DNA from: Pseudomonas sp. LB-090624
GTDB lineage: Bacteria > Pseudomonadota > Gammaproteobacteria > Pseudomonadales > Pseudomonadaceae
Length of the DNA: 64,000 nucleotides
Reading direction: 5' to 3'
NCBI RefSeq assembly: GCF_003205205.1
Contig: NZ_QJRL01000006.1
Coordinates: forward strand, 62,001 to 126,000
The notes under the pieces are model-generated. The model searched no databases. It was given only the letters and a program-made list of their open reading frames with translations, and was not told the origin of the DNA. This document shows positions 1 through 7,438 of this stretch, one piece after another (the stretch's first letter is position 1; each line of letters begins with the position of its first letter). Position numbers and translations under genes: made by a program.

Positions 1-1
1 G

Positions 2-268
2 GCGCGCGAGGCTGGCATTGCGGTCACCCTGGTGACCGACACCTTTTGCGACTGGGCCGATGCCAACGCCGACGAGGTGTTCCGTATCCCCACCGAGTTC
101 AATCTGTTCTGGGAATCCACCTCGGCGATGCTGTCGTGGGTGCACCTGATGGTCAACGAGGTCTGCAAGAAGCTCGGACCGGATGTTGAAAAACGCTTGG
201 AAGCAACTGCCGCTCTACATAACGCATTCGTCGGCTACACCTCGTGGTCGGCGGGAAAACAACAATAG
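2..268 (+). CDS. RpiR/MurR-type regulator, C-terminal part (5' truncated by window edge)
   Basis: The frame is open from the first base and ends in TAG at 266-268, so only the last 88 or so residues are visible. They read as the end of a SIS (sugar isomerase) domain: a strand running into VTLVTDTFCDW, then PTEFNLFWESTSAMLSWVHLM and a helical tail. RpiR/MurR regulators have an N-terminal helix-turn-helix, outside this window, and a C-terminal SIS ligand domain. The next gene starts only 22 bases downstream on the same strand, so the regulator is probably co-transcribed with, and controls, the transporter and D-amino-acid oxidation cassette. In P. putida, as I remember it, a regulator of this family sits in the same place next to the D-lysine genes. 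The family call is fairly secure; the ligand is inference. Confidence 0.75.
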   Translation, partial: AREAGIAVTLVTDTFCDWADANADEVFRIPTEFNLFWESTSAMLSWVHLMVNEVCKKLGPDVEKRLEATAALHNAFVGYTSWSAGKQQ

Positions 269-290
269 CAAGAGTGCAATGAGGTGCGAG

Positions 291-1043
291 ATGAACAAGT
301 CCATGGCCTTGGTGGGTGCGTGCGCCCTGCTGCTGGCGGGTGCCGCCAGCGCTGAAACCCTGCGGTTCGCCACCGAGGGTGCCTACCCGCCCTTCAACTA
401 TGTAGACGCCGATAACAAGCTGCATGGCTTCGATATCGACATCACCCACGCCCTGTGCGAGCAGATGAAAGTCGAATGCACGCTGGTGGCCCAGGACTGG
501 GAAGGCATCATCCCCGCCCTGATGGCGCGCAAGTACGATGCGGTGGTGGCGTCGATGATCGACACCCAAGAGCGACGCAAGAAGATCGCCTTCACCGACC
601 ACTACTACCGCACGCCACTGACCGTGGCGGTTGCCAAGGACAGCAAGATCGACAGCGCCCAGACCGACTTTGTCGGCTACACCGTCGGTGCGCAGTCATC
701 GTCGACCCAGGCCATCTACGCCGAAGACGTGTATGGCAAGGCCGGTGCCGACGTGAAACTGTACCCGACCATGGACGAAGCCAATGCAGACCTGGCGGCC
801 GGCCGCCTGGACGGCGTGATTGCCGACAAATTCCCGTTGCACGAGTGGATGAGCAAGAACGGCGGGGATTGCTGCAAGATCCTTGGCGACGTGGCCGACA
901 CCAAGGCCGATGCCGCTATCGCTGTGCGCAAGGACGACGAAGCCTTGCGCCAGCGCCTGAATACCGCGCTGCAACAGATCGTGGCCAACGGTACGTATCA
1001 GAAGATCGCCAGCAAGTACTTCGCTTTCGATATCTACAACTGA
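291..1043 (+). CDS. Periplasmic polar amino acid-binding protein of an ABC transporter
   Basis: This is a 250-residue SBP_bac_3 family protein (HisJ/ArgT type). The ATG at 291 is chosen because it is preceded by a GAGGTG ribosome site and opens a clean signal peptide (MNKSMALVGACALLLAGAASA). An upstream in-frame start at 183 lies inside the previous gene. The mature part starts with ETLRFATEGAYPPFNY, the typical opening strand of the family, and later has DGVIADKFPLHEWM near the second lobe. It should bind a cationic or other polar amino acid in the periplasm and deliver it to the two permeases and ATPase encoded just downstream. The nearby D-amino-acid dehydrogenase makes D-lysine a likely substrate, but binding specificity cannot be read from the sequence. 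Confidence 0.88.
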   Translation: MNKSMALVGACALLLAGAASAETLRFATEGAYPPFNYVDADNKLHGFDIDITHALCEQMKVECTLVAQDWEGIIPALMARKYDAVVASMIDTQERRKKIAFTDHYYRTPLTVAVAKDSKIDSAQTDFVGYTVGAQSSSTQAIYAEDVYGKAGADVKLYPTMDEANADLAAGRLDGVIADKFPLHEWMSKNGGDCCKILGDVADTKADAAIAVRKDDEALRQRLNTALQQIVANGTYQKIASKYFAFDIYN

Positions 1044-1067
1044 TCTTCAGGAAGTTGTGCGAACTCC

Positions 1068-1125
1068 CTGTAGGAGCGGCCTTGCGCAGCCCTTTCGCGA
1101 CGCAAAGCCGCCCCCACAAGGCCGC
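1068..1125. repeat. REP-type palindromic element
   Basis: Between the binding protein and first permease genes, GCGGCCTTG (1076-1084) pairs with CAAGGCCGC (1117-1125), with an inner TTGCG/CGCAA pairing. The flank reads CTGTAGGAGCGGCC, a common start of P. putida REP sequences. In the mRNA the hairpin could protect the upstream message and so favour high expression of the binding protein over the permeases. That role is inference. Confidence 0.6.
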
Positions 1126-1148
1126 ATAACCTGCCCAAGAGGTTCGTC

Positions 1149-1868
1149 ATGCTCGATCAATTGTCCTTGCTGTCTTTCGCCAGCGGAGGCTGGGGCCAGG
1201 CGTTGCTGGCCGGTGCGCTGGTTACCGTTTCCCTGGCCCTGGCCTGCCTGCCCATCGGCCTGCCCCTGGGCCTGGTGGTCGCGCTGGCGGCGCGCTCACG
1301 CAAACGCCTGCCACGGGCTTGGGCGACCACCTTTTCTACCGTGTTCCGCGGCCTGCCCGAGCTGCTGACACTGCTGATCATCTATTACGGCTGCCAGATT
1401 GCCGCGCAGAAGATCCTCGCCGCCATGGGCTACCAAGGTGAGTTCATCATCAACACTTTCCTCGCCGCCATGATCGCTTTCAGCCTGGTGTTCGCTGCGT
1501 TTTCCAGCGAGATCTGGCTGGCCGCCTTCAAGACCCTGCCCAAGGGCCAGCTGGAAGCCTGCTCGGCGCTGGGCCTGAGCAAGCGCACCGGGTTCTTCAA
1601 GGTGTTGCTGCCACAACTGACCCGCATCGCCCTGCCCGGCTTGTCAAACAACTGGCTGTCGCTGCTCAAGGACACCTCGCTGGTGTCGACCATCTCGCTG
1701 GTCGACCTGATGCGCCAGACCAACCTGGCGGTGAGCGTGACCAAGGAGCCGATGTTCTTCTATGGCGTCGCCTGCCTGGGCTACCTGCTGTTCGCGGCAC
1801 TGTCCGGGCGGGTGTTCGCCTTCATCGAAAGGCGCAGCAACCGCCACCTGCAAGGAGCACGCGCATGA
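1149..1868 (+). CDS. Amino acid ABC transporter permease (HisQ-like)
   Basis: A 239-residue inner-membrane permease of the HisM/HisQ family with about five hydrophobic segments. The EAA loop that contacts the ATPase is visible as EACSALGLSKRTGFFKVLLPQ, about two thirds along. FRGLPELLTLLIIYYG, which follows the first membrane segment, matches the conserved FRGTPLLVQL-type stretch of polar amino acid permeases. Its stop overlaps the start of the next permease by four bases (ATGA), so the two are translationally coupled and probably form a heterodimer. It belongs to the uptake system that starts with the binding protein at 291 and ends with the ATPase at 3859. Confidence 0.88.
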   Translation: MLDQLSLLSFASGGWGQALLAGALVTVSLALACLPIGLPLGLVVALAARSRKRLPRAWATTFSTVFRGLPELLTLLIIYYGCQIAAQKILAAMGYQGEFIINTFLAAMIAFSLVFAAFSSEIWLAAFKTLPKGQLEACSALGLSKRTGFFKVLLPQLTRIALPGLSNNWLSLLKDTSLVSTISLVDLMRQTNLAVSVTKEPMFFYGVACLGYLLFAALSGRVFAFIERRSNRHLQGARA

Positions 1869-2575
1869 GCCTTGATCAACTGCTGGCACTGGTGCTCGAC
1901 CCCGACTTGCTGGAGCGCTATGGCCCACGCTTCCTCGACGGCCTGCTGGTGACCGCCAAGCTGGTGGCCATTTCCTTCAGCCTGGGCGCCGTGCTCGGCC
2001 TGCTGCTGGCCCTGGCGCGCATGTCGCGCAGCCTGCTGCTGCAGCGCATGGCCGCCGGCTATGTGTATTTCTTCCGTGGCTCGCCACTGCTGGCCCAGCT
2101 GTTCCTGCTGTACTACGGCCTGGGCTCGCTCAAGGGCTTCTGGCAAGACGTCGGCCTGTGGTGGTTCTTCCGCGAGGCGTGGTTCTGCACCTTGCTGGCA
2201 TTCACCCTGAACACAGCCGCCTACCAGGCCGAGATCTTCCGCGGCAGCCTGATGGCCGTCGCCCCTGGCCAGCACGAGGCTGCACGCGCACTGAATCTCA
2301 AGCGTTCGACCACCTTCTTCAAGGTGATCTTGCCGCAGTCGCTGCTGGTGGCGATCGGCCCGCTGGGCAACGAACTGATCCTGATGATCAAGGCCAGCGC
2401 GATTGCTTCGCTGGTGACCATCTACGACCTCATGGGCGTGACCAAACTGGCCTTCTCGCGCAGCTTCGACTTCCAGATCTACCTGTGGGCTGCCGTGCTC
2501 TACCTGGTGATCGTCGAACTGGTGCGGCGCCTGCTGAAACACCTGGAAGCCCGCCTGGGCCGCCACCTGAACTGA
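1865..2575 (+). CDS. Amino acid ABC transporter permease (HisM-like)
   Basis: A 236-residue permease paralogous to its upstream partner. The EAA loop reads HEAARALNLKRSTTFFKVILPQ and the conserved FRGSPLLAQLFLLYYG stretch is present. It begins inside the stop codon of the preceding gene (ATGA overlap at 1865-1868), which fixes the start. It should pair with the first permease to form the transmembrane channel, with the ATPase encoded after the oxidoreductase gene. Only the order is unusual: a catabolic enzyme gene sits between this permease and its ATPase, which points to one coordinated uptake-and-degradation operon. Confidence 0.88.
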   Translation: MSLDQLLALVLDPDLLERYGPRFLDGLLVTAKLVAISFSLGAVLGLLLALARMSRSLLLQRMAAGYVYFFRGSPLLAQLFLLYYGLGSLKGFWQDVGLWWFFREAWFCTLLAFTLNTAAYQAEIFRGSLMAVAPGQHEAARALNLKRSTTFFKVILPQSLLVAIGPLGNELILMIKASAIASLVTIYDLMGVTKLAFSRSFDFQIYLWAAVLYLVIVELVRRLLKHLEARLGRHLN

Positions 2576-2591
2576 CCGAAGGATACGTTCC

Positions 2592-3836
2592 ATGCATTGC
2601 CAGACCCTTGTCCTCGGCGCCGGCATCGTCGGCGTCAGCACCGCCCTGCACTTGCAGGCCCGTGGGCGCCACGTGATCCTGATCGACCGCGACGAACCGG
2701 GCAGCGGCACCAGCCACGGCAACGCCGGGCTGATCGAGCGCTCCAGCGTTATTCCCTATGCGTTCCCCCGGCAACTGGGTGCGCTGCTGCGCTACGGCCT
2801 GAACCGCCAGCCCGATGTGCGCTACAGCCTGATGCACCTGCCCAAGGCCGCACCGTGGCTGTGGCGCTACTGGCGCCAGTCCGCCCCCGGGCGTTTGGCG
2901 GGGGCTGCCGCCGACATGCTGCCGCTCGTGCAACGCTGCGTTGAAGAACACGATGCGCTGATTGCAGCTGCCGGCCTTGAGGGCCTGGTGCACGCCAAAG
3001 GCTGGATCGAGGTATTCCGCGACCCGGCGTTGTTCGAGCAGGCCAAGGCCGATGCCAAGGGCCTGAGCCGTTACGGCCTGCAGTTCGAAATTCTCGAATG
3101 CGCCCAGTTGCAGGCCCGCGAGCACCAACTGGACGCCACCGTGGTCGGCGGCATCCACTGGCTCGACCCCAAGACCGTGAACGACCCCGGTGCCCTCACC
3201 CGTGGCTATGCCGCGCTGTTCAAGCAACGCGGCGGGGAGTTCCTGCATGGCGATGCGCGCAGCCTGCGCCAGGCAGGCGACAAATGGCAGATCGACAGCC
3301 GCCGCGGCCCGATCATCGCCGACGAGGTGGTGGCCTGCCTTGGCCCGCAGTCGGCCGACGTGTTCAGCGGCCTGGGCTACCAGATCCCGCTGGCGATCAA
3401 ACGTGGCTACCACATGCACTACGGCACCCGTGATGGCGCGCAGCTGGAGCACTCGATCTGCGATACCCAGGGTGGCTACGTGCTGGCGCCGATGGCGCGC
3501 GGTGTGCGCCTGACCACCGGCATCGAGTTCGACGCCGCCAGTGCGCCTGGCAATGAGATTCAGCTGGGGCGCTGTGAAGCCCTGGCGCGCAAGTTGTTCC
3601 CGGCCCTGGGCGAACGCCTGGATGACACACCGTGGCTGGGGCGCCGCCCCTGCCTGCCCGACATGCGCCCGGTGATCGGCCCGGCGCCGCGCCACCCAGG
3701 GCTGTGGTTCAACTTCGGCCACGCCCACCACGGCCTCACCCTGGGCCCGGTCAGCGGCCGCCTGCTGGCCGAGCTGGTCACCGGCGAGCGCCCCTTCACC
3801 GACCCCGCGCCGTACAGCGCGACCCGTTTCGACTGA
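2592..3836 (+). CDS. amaD: FAD-dependent D-amino acid dehydrogenase, probably D-lysine oxidising (AmaD-like)
   Basis: A 414-residue DAO/DadA-type flavoprotein. The N-terminus has the dinucleotide-binding fold LVLGAGIVGVSTALHLQ (GxGxxG at about residues 8-13), an acidic strand end (LIDRDEPG) and the GTSHGNAGLI stretch typical of DadA relatives. The C-terminus carries GRRPCLPDMRPVIGPAP and FGHAHHGLTLGPVSG, which close the FAD site. It deaminates a D-amino acid oxidatively and passes electrons to a membrane acceptor. Position inside an amino acid ABC operon behind an RpiR regulator matches the P. putida amaD locus as I recall it, where the enzyme converts D-lysine to delta1-piperideine-2-carboxylate. 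The family is clear; D-lysine specificity comes from context and memory. Confidence 0.8.
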   Translation: MHCQTLVLGAGIVGVSTALHLQARGRHVILIDRDEPGSGTSHGNAGLIERSSVIPYAFPRQLGALLRYGLNRQPDVRYSLMHLPKAAPWLWRYWRQSAPGRLAGAAADMLPLVQRCVEEHDALIAAAGLEGLVHAKGWIEVFRDPALFEQAKADAKGLSRYGLQFEILECAQLQAREHQLDATVVGGIHWLDPKTVNDPGALTRGYAALFKQRGGEFLHGDARSLRQAGDKWQIDSRRGPIIADEVVACLGPQSADVFSGLGYQIPLAIKRGYHMHYGTRDGAQLEHSICDTQGGYVLAPMARGVRLTTGIEFDAASAPGNEIQLGRCEALARKLFPALGERLDDTPWLGRRPCLPDMRPVIGPAPRHPGLWFNFGHAHHGLTLGPVSGRLLAELVTGERPFTDPAPYSATRFD

Positions 3837-3858
3837 ACCCACGCGGGAGAACAACAAG

Positions 3859-4641
3859 ATGACCGCACCCTTGAGCCTCGCCAACCTTGCCCCCGAACCC
3901 GACCCGCGCCCGGTGCTGATCCGCATCGAAGGCCTGAACAAGCACTACGGGGCGTTCCACGTGCTGCGTGACATCGACTTGCAGGTGCGCGAAGGCGAAC
4001 GCATCGTACTGTGCGGGCCGTCGGGCTCGGGCAAGTCGACACTGATCCGCTGCATCAACCGCCTCGAAATGGCCCAGCAGGGCAGCATCCTGGTAGACGG
4101 CATCGACCTCGCGTCCACCGGCCGGGAGGCAGCGCAGGTGCGCAGCGACATCGGCATGGTGTTCCAGCACTTCAACCTGTTTCCGCACATGAGCGTACTC
4201 GACAACTGCATGCTGGCGCCTACCAGCGTGCGCGGGCTATCGCGCAAGGACGCCGAGGAACGGGCGCGCATGTACCTGAGCAAAGTCGGCATCGAAAGCC
4301 AGGCGCACAAGTACCCCAGCCAGTTGTCTGGCGGGCAGCAGCAGCGCGTGGCGATTGCCCGGGCGCTGTGCATGAAACCGCGGATCATGCTGTTCGACGA
4401 ACCGACTTCGGCGCTGGACCCGGAGATGGTGGCAGAGGTGCTGGATGTGCTCGTGCAACTGGCCGGCACCGGCATGACCATGCTTTGCGTGACCCATGAA
4501 ATGGGCTTCGCCAGGCAGGTGGCCGAGCGGGTGCTGTTCCTCGAGGGCGGGCAGATCATCGAGGACAGCCCGCCGCAGGTGTTCTTCAACCAGCCGCGCA
4601 CCGAGCGGGCCAAGGGGTTTCTGGCGCAGATACTGCACTGA
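3859..4641 (+). CDS. Amino acid ABC transporter ATP-binding protein (HisP/GlnQ-like)
   Basis: A 260-residue ATPase subunit. Walker A is GPSGSGKST (Lys59), the Q loop lies in GMVFQHFNLFPHMSV, the ABC signature is LSGGQQQR, Walker B is IMLFDEPTSALD, and the switch histidine lies in CVTHEMGFAR. These match polar amino acid importers closely. The first 25 residues are a slightly long leader before the usual start of the domain; the ATG at 3859 follows GGGAGAAC, so it is kept. It powers uptake by the permeases at 1149-2575. It is the last gene of the cassette and is followed by a strong hairpin. Confidence 0.9.
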   Translation: MTAPLSLANLAPEPDPRPVLIRIEGLNKHYGAFHVLRDIDLQVREGERIVLCGPSGSGKSTLIRCINRLEMAQQGSILVDGIDLASTGREAAQVRSDIGMVFQHFNLFPHMSVLDNCMLAPTSVRGLSRKDAEERARMYLSKVGIESQAHKYPSQLSGGQQQRVAIARALCMKPRIMLFDEPTSALDPEMVAEVLDVLVQLAGTGMTMLCVTHEMGFARQVAERVLFLEGGQIIEDSPPQVFFNQPRTERAKGFLAQILH

Positions 4642-4651
4642 TCGGAGGCCT

Positions 4652-4682
4652 GTCACCCCGGCCCCACAAGGGCCGAGGTGAC
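4652..4682. terminator. Hairpin after the ABC/D-amino-acid operon
   Basis: GTCACC-C-CGGCCC pairs with GGGCCG-A-GGTGAC around a five-base loop, giving a 12-pair stem with one internal mismatch, 10 bases after the ATPase stop. There is no T-tract, so it may be an mRNA 3'-end stabiliser or REP fragment rather than a classical terminator. Confidence 0.5.
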
Positions 4683-4839
4683 TTCAAGCGACCTAATCAT
4701 TGCACGGCTGCAAAGACCCGACTGCATCGTTAAATATTATTGACCTTACCCCCCGCCAAACCCACGCCACGACAGGCCCGCATCGGTTTCAGCCCCCGAA
4801 AACCGGCGCCTCCCCTGCGGTAAAGCCCGCTTCCGTCGT

Positions 4840-4869
4840 TTGACATATCGAACGGCTCTGGCAAGCTAT
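4840..4869 (+). promoter_or_regulatory. Possible sigma70 promoter of the C26 peptidase gene
   Basis: A perfect TTGACA is at 4840-4845, followed after 18 bases by AGCTAT, a weak -10 match. It lies about 130 bases upstream of the start at 4996. The -35 is convincing and the -10 is not, so this is only a candidate. Confidence 0.3.
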
Positions 4870-4995
4870 CTACAGGCCCCGACCGGAATCGTCACCACGA
4901 CGAGCCGGCAGTGCTCGGGGCTACAGGCAGCACTCAGAGCCCCGCGCCGTGCGCCTGCACAACAACGACAGGCTGAACCTGTCCCAAGGTGACAT

Positions 4996-5799
4996 ATGTC
5001 CAACAGCAACATTGGCAACAAGCAACCTTCCCTGCGCAAACCCGTCGTCCTGATGACCATGGGCAGCCAAGAGCGCAAAGGCCATGACTATCAGGTCATG
5101 ACCCACAAATACATTACCCCGCTGGTCGAATTCTCCGATTGCGTCCCGGTGCTGGTCCCCACCTGCTGCGGCACCGAAGACCTCGACACCTACCTGGACA
5201 TGGCCGACGGCGTGTACCTGACCGGCGCTGGCAGCAACATCGACCCGGCCCTGTACGGCCAGGAAAACCAGACCCCCGGTAAAGGCCAGGACCAGAATCG
5301 CGACCTGTTCGATATTCCGCTGGTCAAGGCAGCGCTCAAGCGTGGCCTGCCCATCTTCGGCATCTGCCGTGGCATGCAGGAAATCAACGTGGCGCTGGGT
5401 GGCGACATCTACCAGAAGGTGTACGCAGAGCCTGGCTTCAACGACCACCGGGAAAACCCCGAAGACCCAGTCGAGGTGCAGTACGCCCAGGTGCACAGTG
5501 TGAAGATCAAGCCGGGCAGCTGGCTTCGTGACACCCTGGGTACTGACGAGATCCGCGTCAACTCGCTGCATGGCCAGGGCCTGCACAAGCTCGGCGCTGG
5601 CATCGAGGCAATCGCCCACGCCGAAGACGGCCTGGTCGAAGCCATTCATGCCCCGAGCATCTCGCCGTTCCTGTTCGCCGTGCAGTGGCACCCGGAGTGG
5701 CAAGCGGCGAAGAACCCTGATTCGATCAAGATTTTCCAGGCGTTCGGTGATGCCTGCCGGGCCCAGGTACGTAAGGCGCAGATCAAGCGCGCAGCCTGA
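4996..5799 (+). CDS. Class I glutamine amidotransferase-like peptidase C26 (gamma-glutamyl hydrolase, PuuD-like)
   Basis: A 267-residue C26-family protein. The nucleophile elbow is FGICRGMQEIN with Cys124, and the histidine-acid pair is in QWHPEW (His232, Glu234), so the full triad is present. The HSLHGQG-like stretch appears as VNSLHGQGLHKLG. PuuD-type enzymes hydrolyse gamma-glutamyl-GABA in the glutamylated polyamine pathway, but no other pathway gene is nearby. The start at 4996 follows CAAGGTGACAT. The gene is isolated, with its own upstream region and a terminator behind it. Its position between the D-amino-acid cassette and the sugar-diacid operon gives no firm hint of substrate; a gamma-glutamyl amide is a family-level guess. 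Confidence 0.82.
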   Translation: MSNSNIGNKQPSLRKPVVLMTMGSQERKGHDYQVMTHKYITPLVEFSDCVPVLVPTCCGTEDLDTYLDMADGVYLTGAGSNIDPALYGQENQTPGKGQDQNRDLFDIPLVKAALKRGLPIFGICRGMQEINVALGGDIYQKVYAEPGFNDHRENPEDPVEVQYAQVHSVKIKPGSWLRDTLGTDEIRVNSLHGQGLHKLGAGIEAIAHAEDGLVEAIHAPSISPFLFAVQWHPEWQAAKNPDSIKIFQAFGDACRAQVRKAQIKRAA

Positions 5800-5825
5800 C
5801 CTTCGGTTTCCTCTGCTTTGATCGC

Positions 5826-5846
5826 GGGGCGGCGCAAGGCCGCCCC
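5826..5846 (+). terminator. Intrinsic terminator-like hairpin after the C26 peptidase
   Basis: GGGGCGGC (5826-5833) pairs with GCCGCCCC (5839-5846) around GCAAG, followed by CGTTTCCCC. The eight-pair GC stem sits 27 bases after the stop; the T-run is short. Confidence 0.55.
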
Positions 5847-6002
5847 CGTTTCCCCGGTCACCCTCTGCTGGTCCCAGAACGCTTCCCGTGGAATCGGGCG
5901 GTAGGCTTGTGCCTGTCTCCGCGATCGTTTTTTCTCCCCACCTCAAGAGATACGATGACTGCTATGTGGTTGTCGTCATATCTGCTGCGCCGGTGAGATC
6001 GC

Positions 6003-6213
6003 GCGCCGCCCGCGCGGCGCATCGCGAGCTGCGCTCGCTCCTACGTTTGTTTCGGGCCAATTTTTCCTGTGGGATTTGCGCGCGTACGCCTTGGCGCATG
6101 GCGCGATATCGCGTCGTACAAACCAGGCGGTCGCGCGCGCCTGTCACAGGCGTTACTGGCCCGAAACAAACGTAGGAGCGAGCGCAGCTCGCGATGCGCC
6201 GCGCGGGCGGCGC
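6003..6213. repeat. Perfect 57-bp inverted repeat with 97-bp spacer (REPIN/MITE-like)
   Basis: Bases 6003-6059 are the exact reverse complement of 6157-6213. Each arm runs from GCGCCGCCCGCGCGGCGC through TCGCGAGCTGCGCTCGC to GTTTGTTTCGGGCCA and includes shorter internal palindromes. The 97-base spacer is itself GC-rich and rich in small dyads (for example GCGCGATATCGCG). Single or paired palindromes with a GTAGGAGCGAGC core are widespread in P. putida genomes; inverted pairs are called REPINs and are thought to be moved by RAYT transposases. No transposase is in this window. Perfect identity of long arms suggests recent formation or ongoing gene conversion. Confidence 0.85.
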
Positions 6214-6243
6214 TGGATATCCGCGCCACCGCCATTCTCGAAC

Positions 6244-6315
6244 TGAACACCTCGACACCTGAACACCTGAACACCTGAACACCTGAACACCTGAACACCT
6301 GAACACCTGAACACC
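6244..6315. repeat. Octamer tandem array (TGAACACC)9
   Basis: Nine consecutive 8-bp units span 72 bp. Eight are TGAACACC; the second (6252-6259) is TCGACACC. The array starts 30 bases after the inverted repeat and ends 39 bases before the candidate operator of kdgD. Copy number should be variable by slippage. It is non-coding; 8-bp units would shift the frame if translated. Confidence 0.92.
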
Positions 6316-6353
6316 AAAACAAAAAATTCCGAAAAGGGACTAGTCATCTTTGA

Positions 6354-6372
6354 GGTTGTACGATAACTTACC
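6354..6372. promoter_or_regulatory. Candidate GntR/FCD operator upstream of kdgD
   Basis: GGTTGTACGATAACTTACC lies 50 bases before the kdgD start. Its first 11 bases are identical to a site at 12937 upstream of the GntR gene, and the rest is highly similar. Both share TGTA-N8-TAC half-sites. A second independent copy in front of the only GntR gene in the cluster makes autoregulation and control of kdgD plausible. Confidence 0.6.
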
Positions 6373-6422
6373 TCCAACGCAAAACAACACCTTCACCCAA
6401 GCGCCACAGGATGCCAACAACA

Positions 6423-7334
6423 ATGAACCCTCAAGAACTCAAATCCATCCTTTCCCACGGCCTGCTGTCTTTCCCGGTCACCGACTTCACAGCCCAGGGC
6501 GACTTCAACCAAGCCGGTTACATCAAGCGCCTGGAATGGCTTGCCCCGTACGGCGCCAGCGCCCTGTTCGCCGCCGGTGGTACCGGTGAGTTCTTCTCCC
6601 TGGCAGCCAGCGAATACAGCCAGGTGATCAAGACTGCCGTCGACACCTGCGCCACCTCGGTACCGATCCTTGCCGGTGTCGGTGGTTCCACCCGCCAAGC
6701 CATCGAATATGCGCAAGAAGCCGAGCGCCTGGGTGCCAAGGGCCTGCTGCTGCTGCCGCACTACCTGACCGAAGCCAGCCAGGACGGCGTCGCCGCCCAC
6801 GTTGAAGCCGTGTGCAAATCGGTGAAGATCGGTGTGGTGGTCTACAACCGCAACGTCTGCCGCCTGAACGCCGACCTGCTGGAAAAACTGGCCGAGCGCT
6901 GCCCCAACCTCATCGGCTACAAGGACGGCCTGGGTGATATCGAGTTGATGGTGTCGATCCGTCGCCGCATGGGCGATCGCTTCAGCTACCTGGGTGGCCT
7001 GCCGACCGCCGAAGTGTATGCTGCCGCGTACAAGGCGCTGGGCGTGCCGGTCTACTCCTCGGCGGTGTTCAACTTCGTGCCGAAGACAGCCATGGACTTC
7101 TACAACGCCATCGCCCGCGACGACCACGCCACCGTGGCCAAGCTGATCGATGATTTCTTCCTGCCGTACCTGGACATCCGTAACCGCAAGGCAGGCTACG
7201 CCGTGAGCATCGTCAAGGCCGGCGCCAAAATTGCCGGTTACGACGCCGGCCCGGTACGTACCCCGCTGACCGACCTCACCGCCGAAGAGTACGAGATGCT
7301 CGCCGCGCTGATGGACAAGATGGGCCCGCAGTAA
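6423..7334 (+). CDS. kdgD: 5-dehydro-4-deoxyglucarate dehydratase
   Basis: A 303-residue DHDPS/NAL-superfamily enzyme. It dehydrates and decarboxylates 5-keto-4-deoxy-D-glucarate to 2,5-dioxopentanoate (alpha-ketoglutarate semialdehyde) in the cytoplasm. The Schiff-base lysine is Lys167 in [10 protein letters not shown] and the assisting tyrosine is Tyr141 in VVVYNRNVC; the GGTGEFFSL loop binds the keto acid end. The ATG at 6423 gives the usual N-terminus ([13 protein letters not shown]) and has AGGA 11 bases upstream; the ATG at 6411 lacks a ribosome site. It heads a co-directional set with a permease, galactarate dehydratase and the semialdehyde dehydrogenase that uses its product. A shared dyad upstream suggests GntR control. 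Confidence 0.93.
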   Translation: MNPQELKSILSHGLLSFPVTDFTAQGDFNQAGYIKRLEWLAPYGASALFAAGGTGEFFSLAASEYSQVIKTAVDTCATSVPILAGVGGSTRQAIEYAQEAERLGAKGLLLLPHYLTEASQDGVAAHVEAVCKSVKIGVVVYNRNVCRLNADLLEKLAERCPNLIGYKDGLGDIELMVSIRRRMGDRFSYLGGLPTAEVYAAAYKALGVPVYSSAVFNFVPKTAMDFYNAIARDDHATVAKLIDDFFLPYLDIRNRKAGYAVSIVKAGAKIAGYDAGPVRTPLTDLTAEEYEMLAALMDKMGPQ

Positions 7335-7364
7335 GCGTCGCCTGCGGCCTGCCAGATGCCGCGC

Positions 7365-7389
7365 CCGGAGTGGGCTAGCCCCACTCCGG
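7365..7389 (+). terminator. Hairpin between kdgD and the permease gene
   Basis: CCGGAGTGGG pairs perfectly with CCCACTCCGG around CTAGC, giving a 10-bp stem 30 bases after the kdgD stop, followed by TTACAATTCG. It may be a partial terminator or a stabilising stem that sets kdgD mRNA apart from the permease message. Confidence 0.5.
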
Positions 7390-7438
7390 TTACAATTCGT
7401 GAGCCCGCACAAAAATAACTAGTGGGAGTATTACCAGC

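Larger units (their letters stand above)
4642..4995. other. Non-coding stretch between transporter cassette and C26 peptidase
   Basis: No convincing coding frame is present in these 354 bases. The left end has a REP/terminator-like hairpin (4652-4682). The middle, around 4720-4745, is locally AT-rich (TTAAATATTATTGACC). The right part has a consensus -35 box at 4840. The strip probably separates two transcription units and holds the promoter of the downstream gene. Confidence 0.6.

Noticed and set aside
6244..6315. The octamer array as a CRISPR locus
   Set aside because: Units are directly adjacent with no spacers and are only 8 bp; there is no cas gene.
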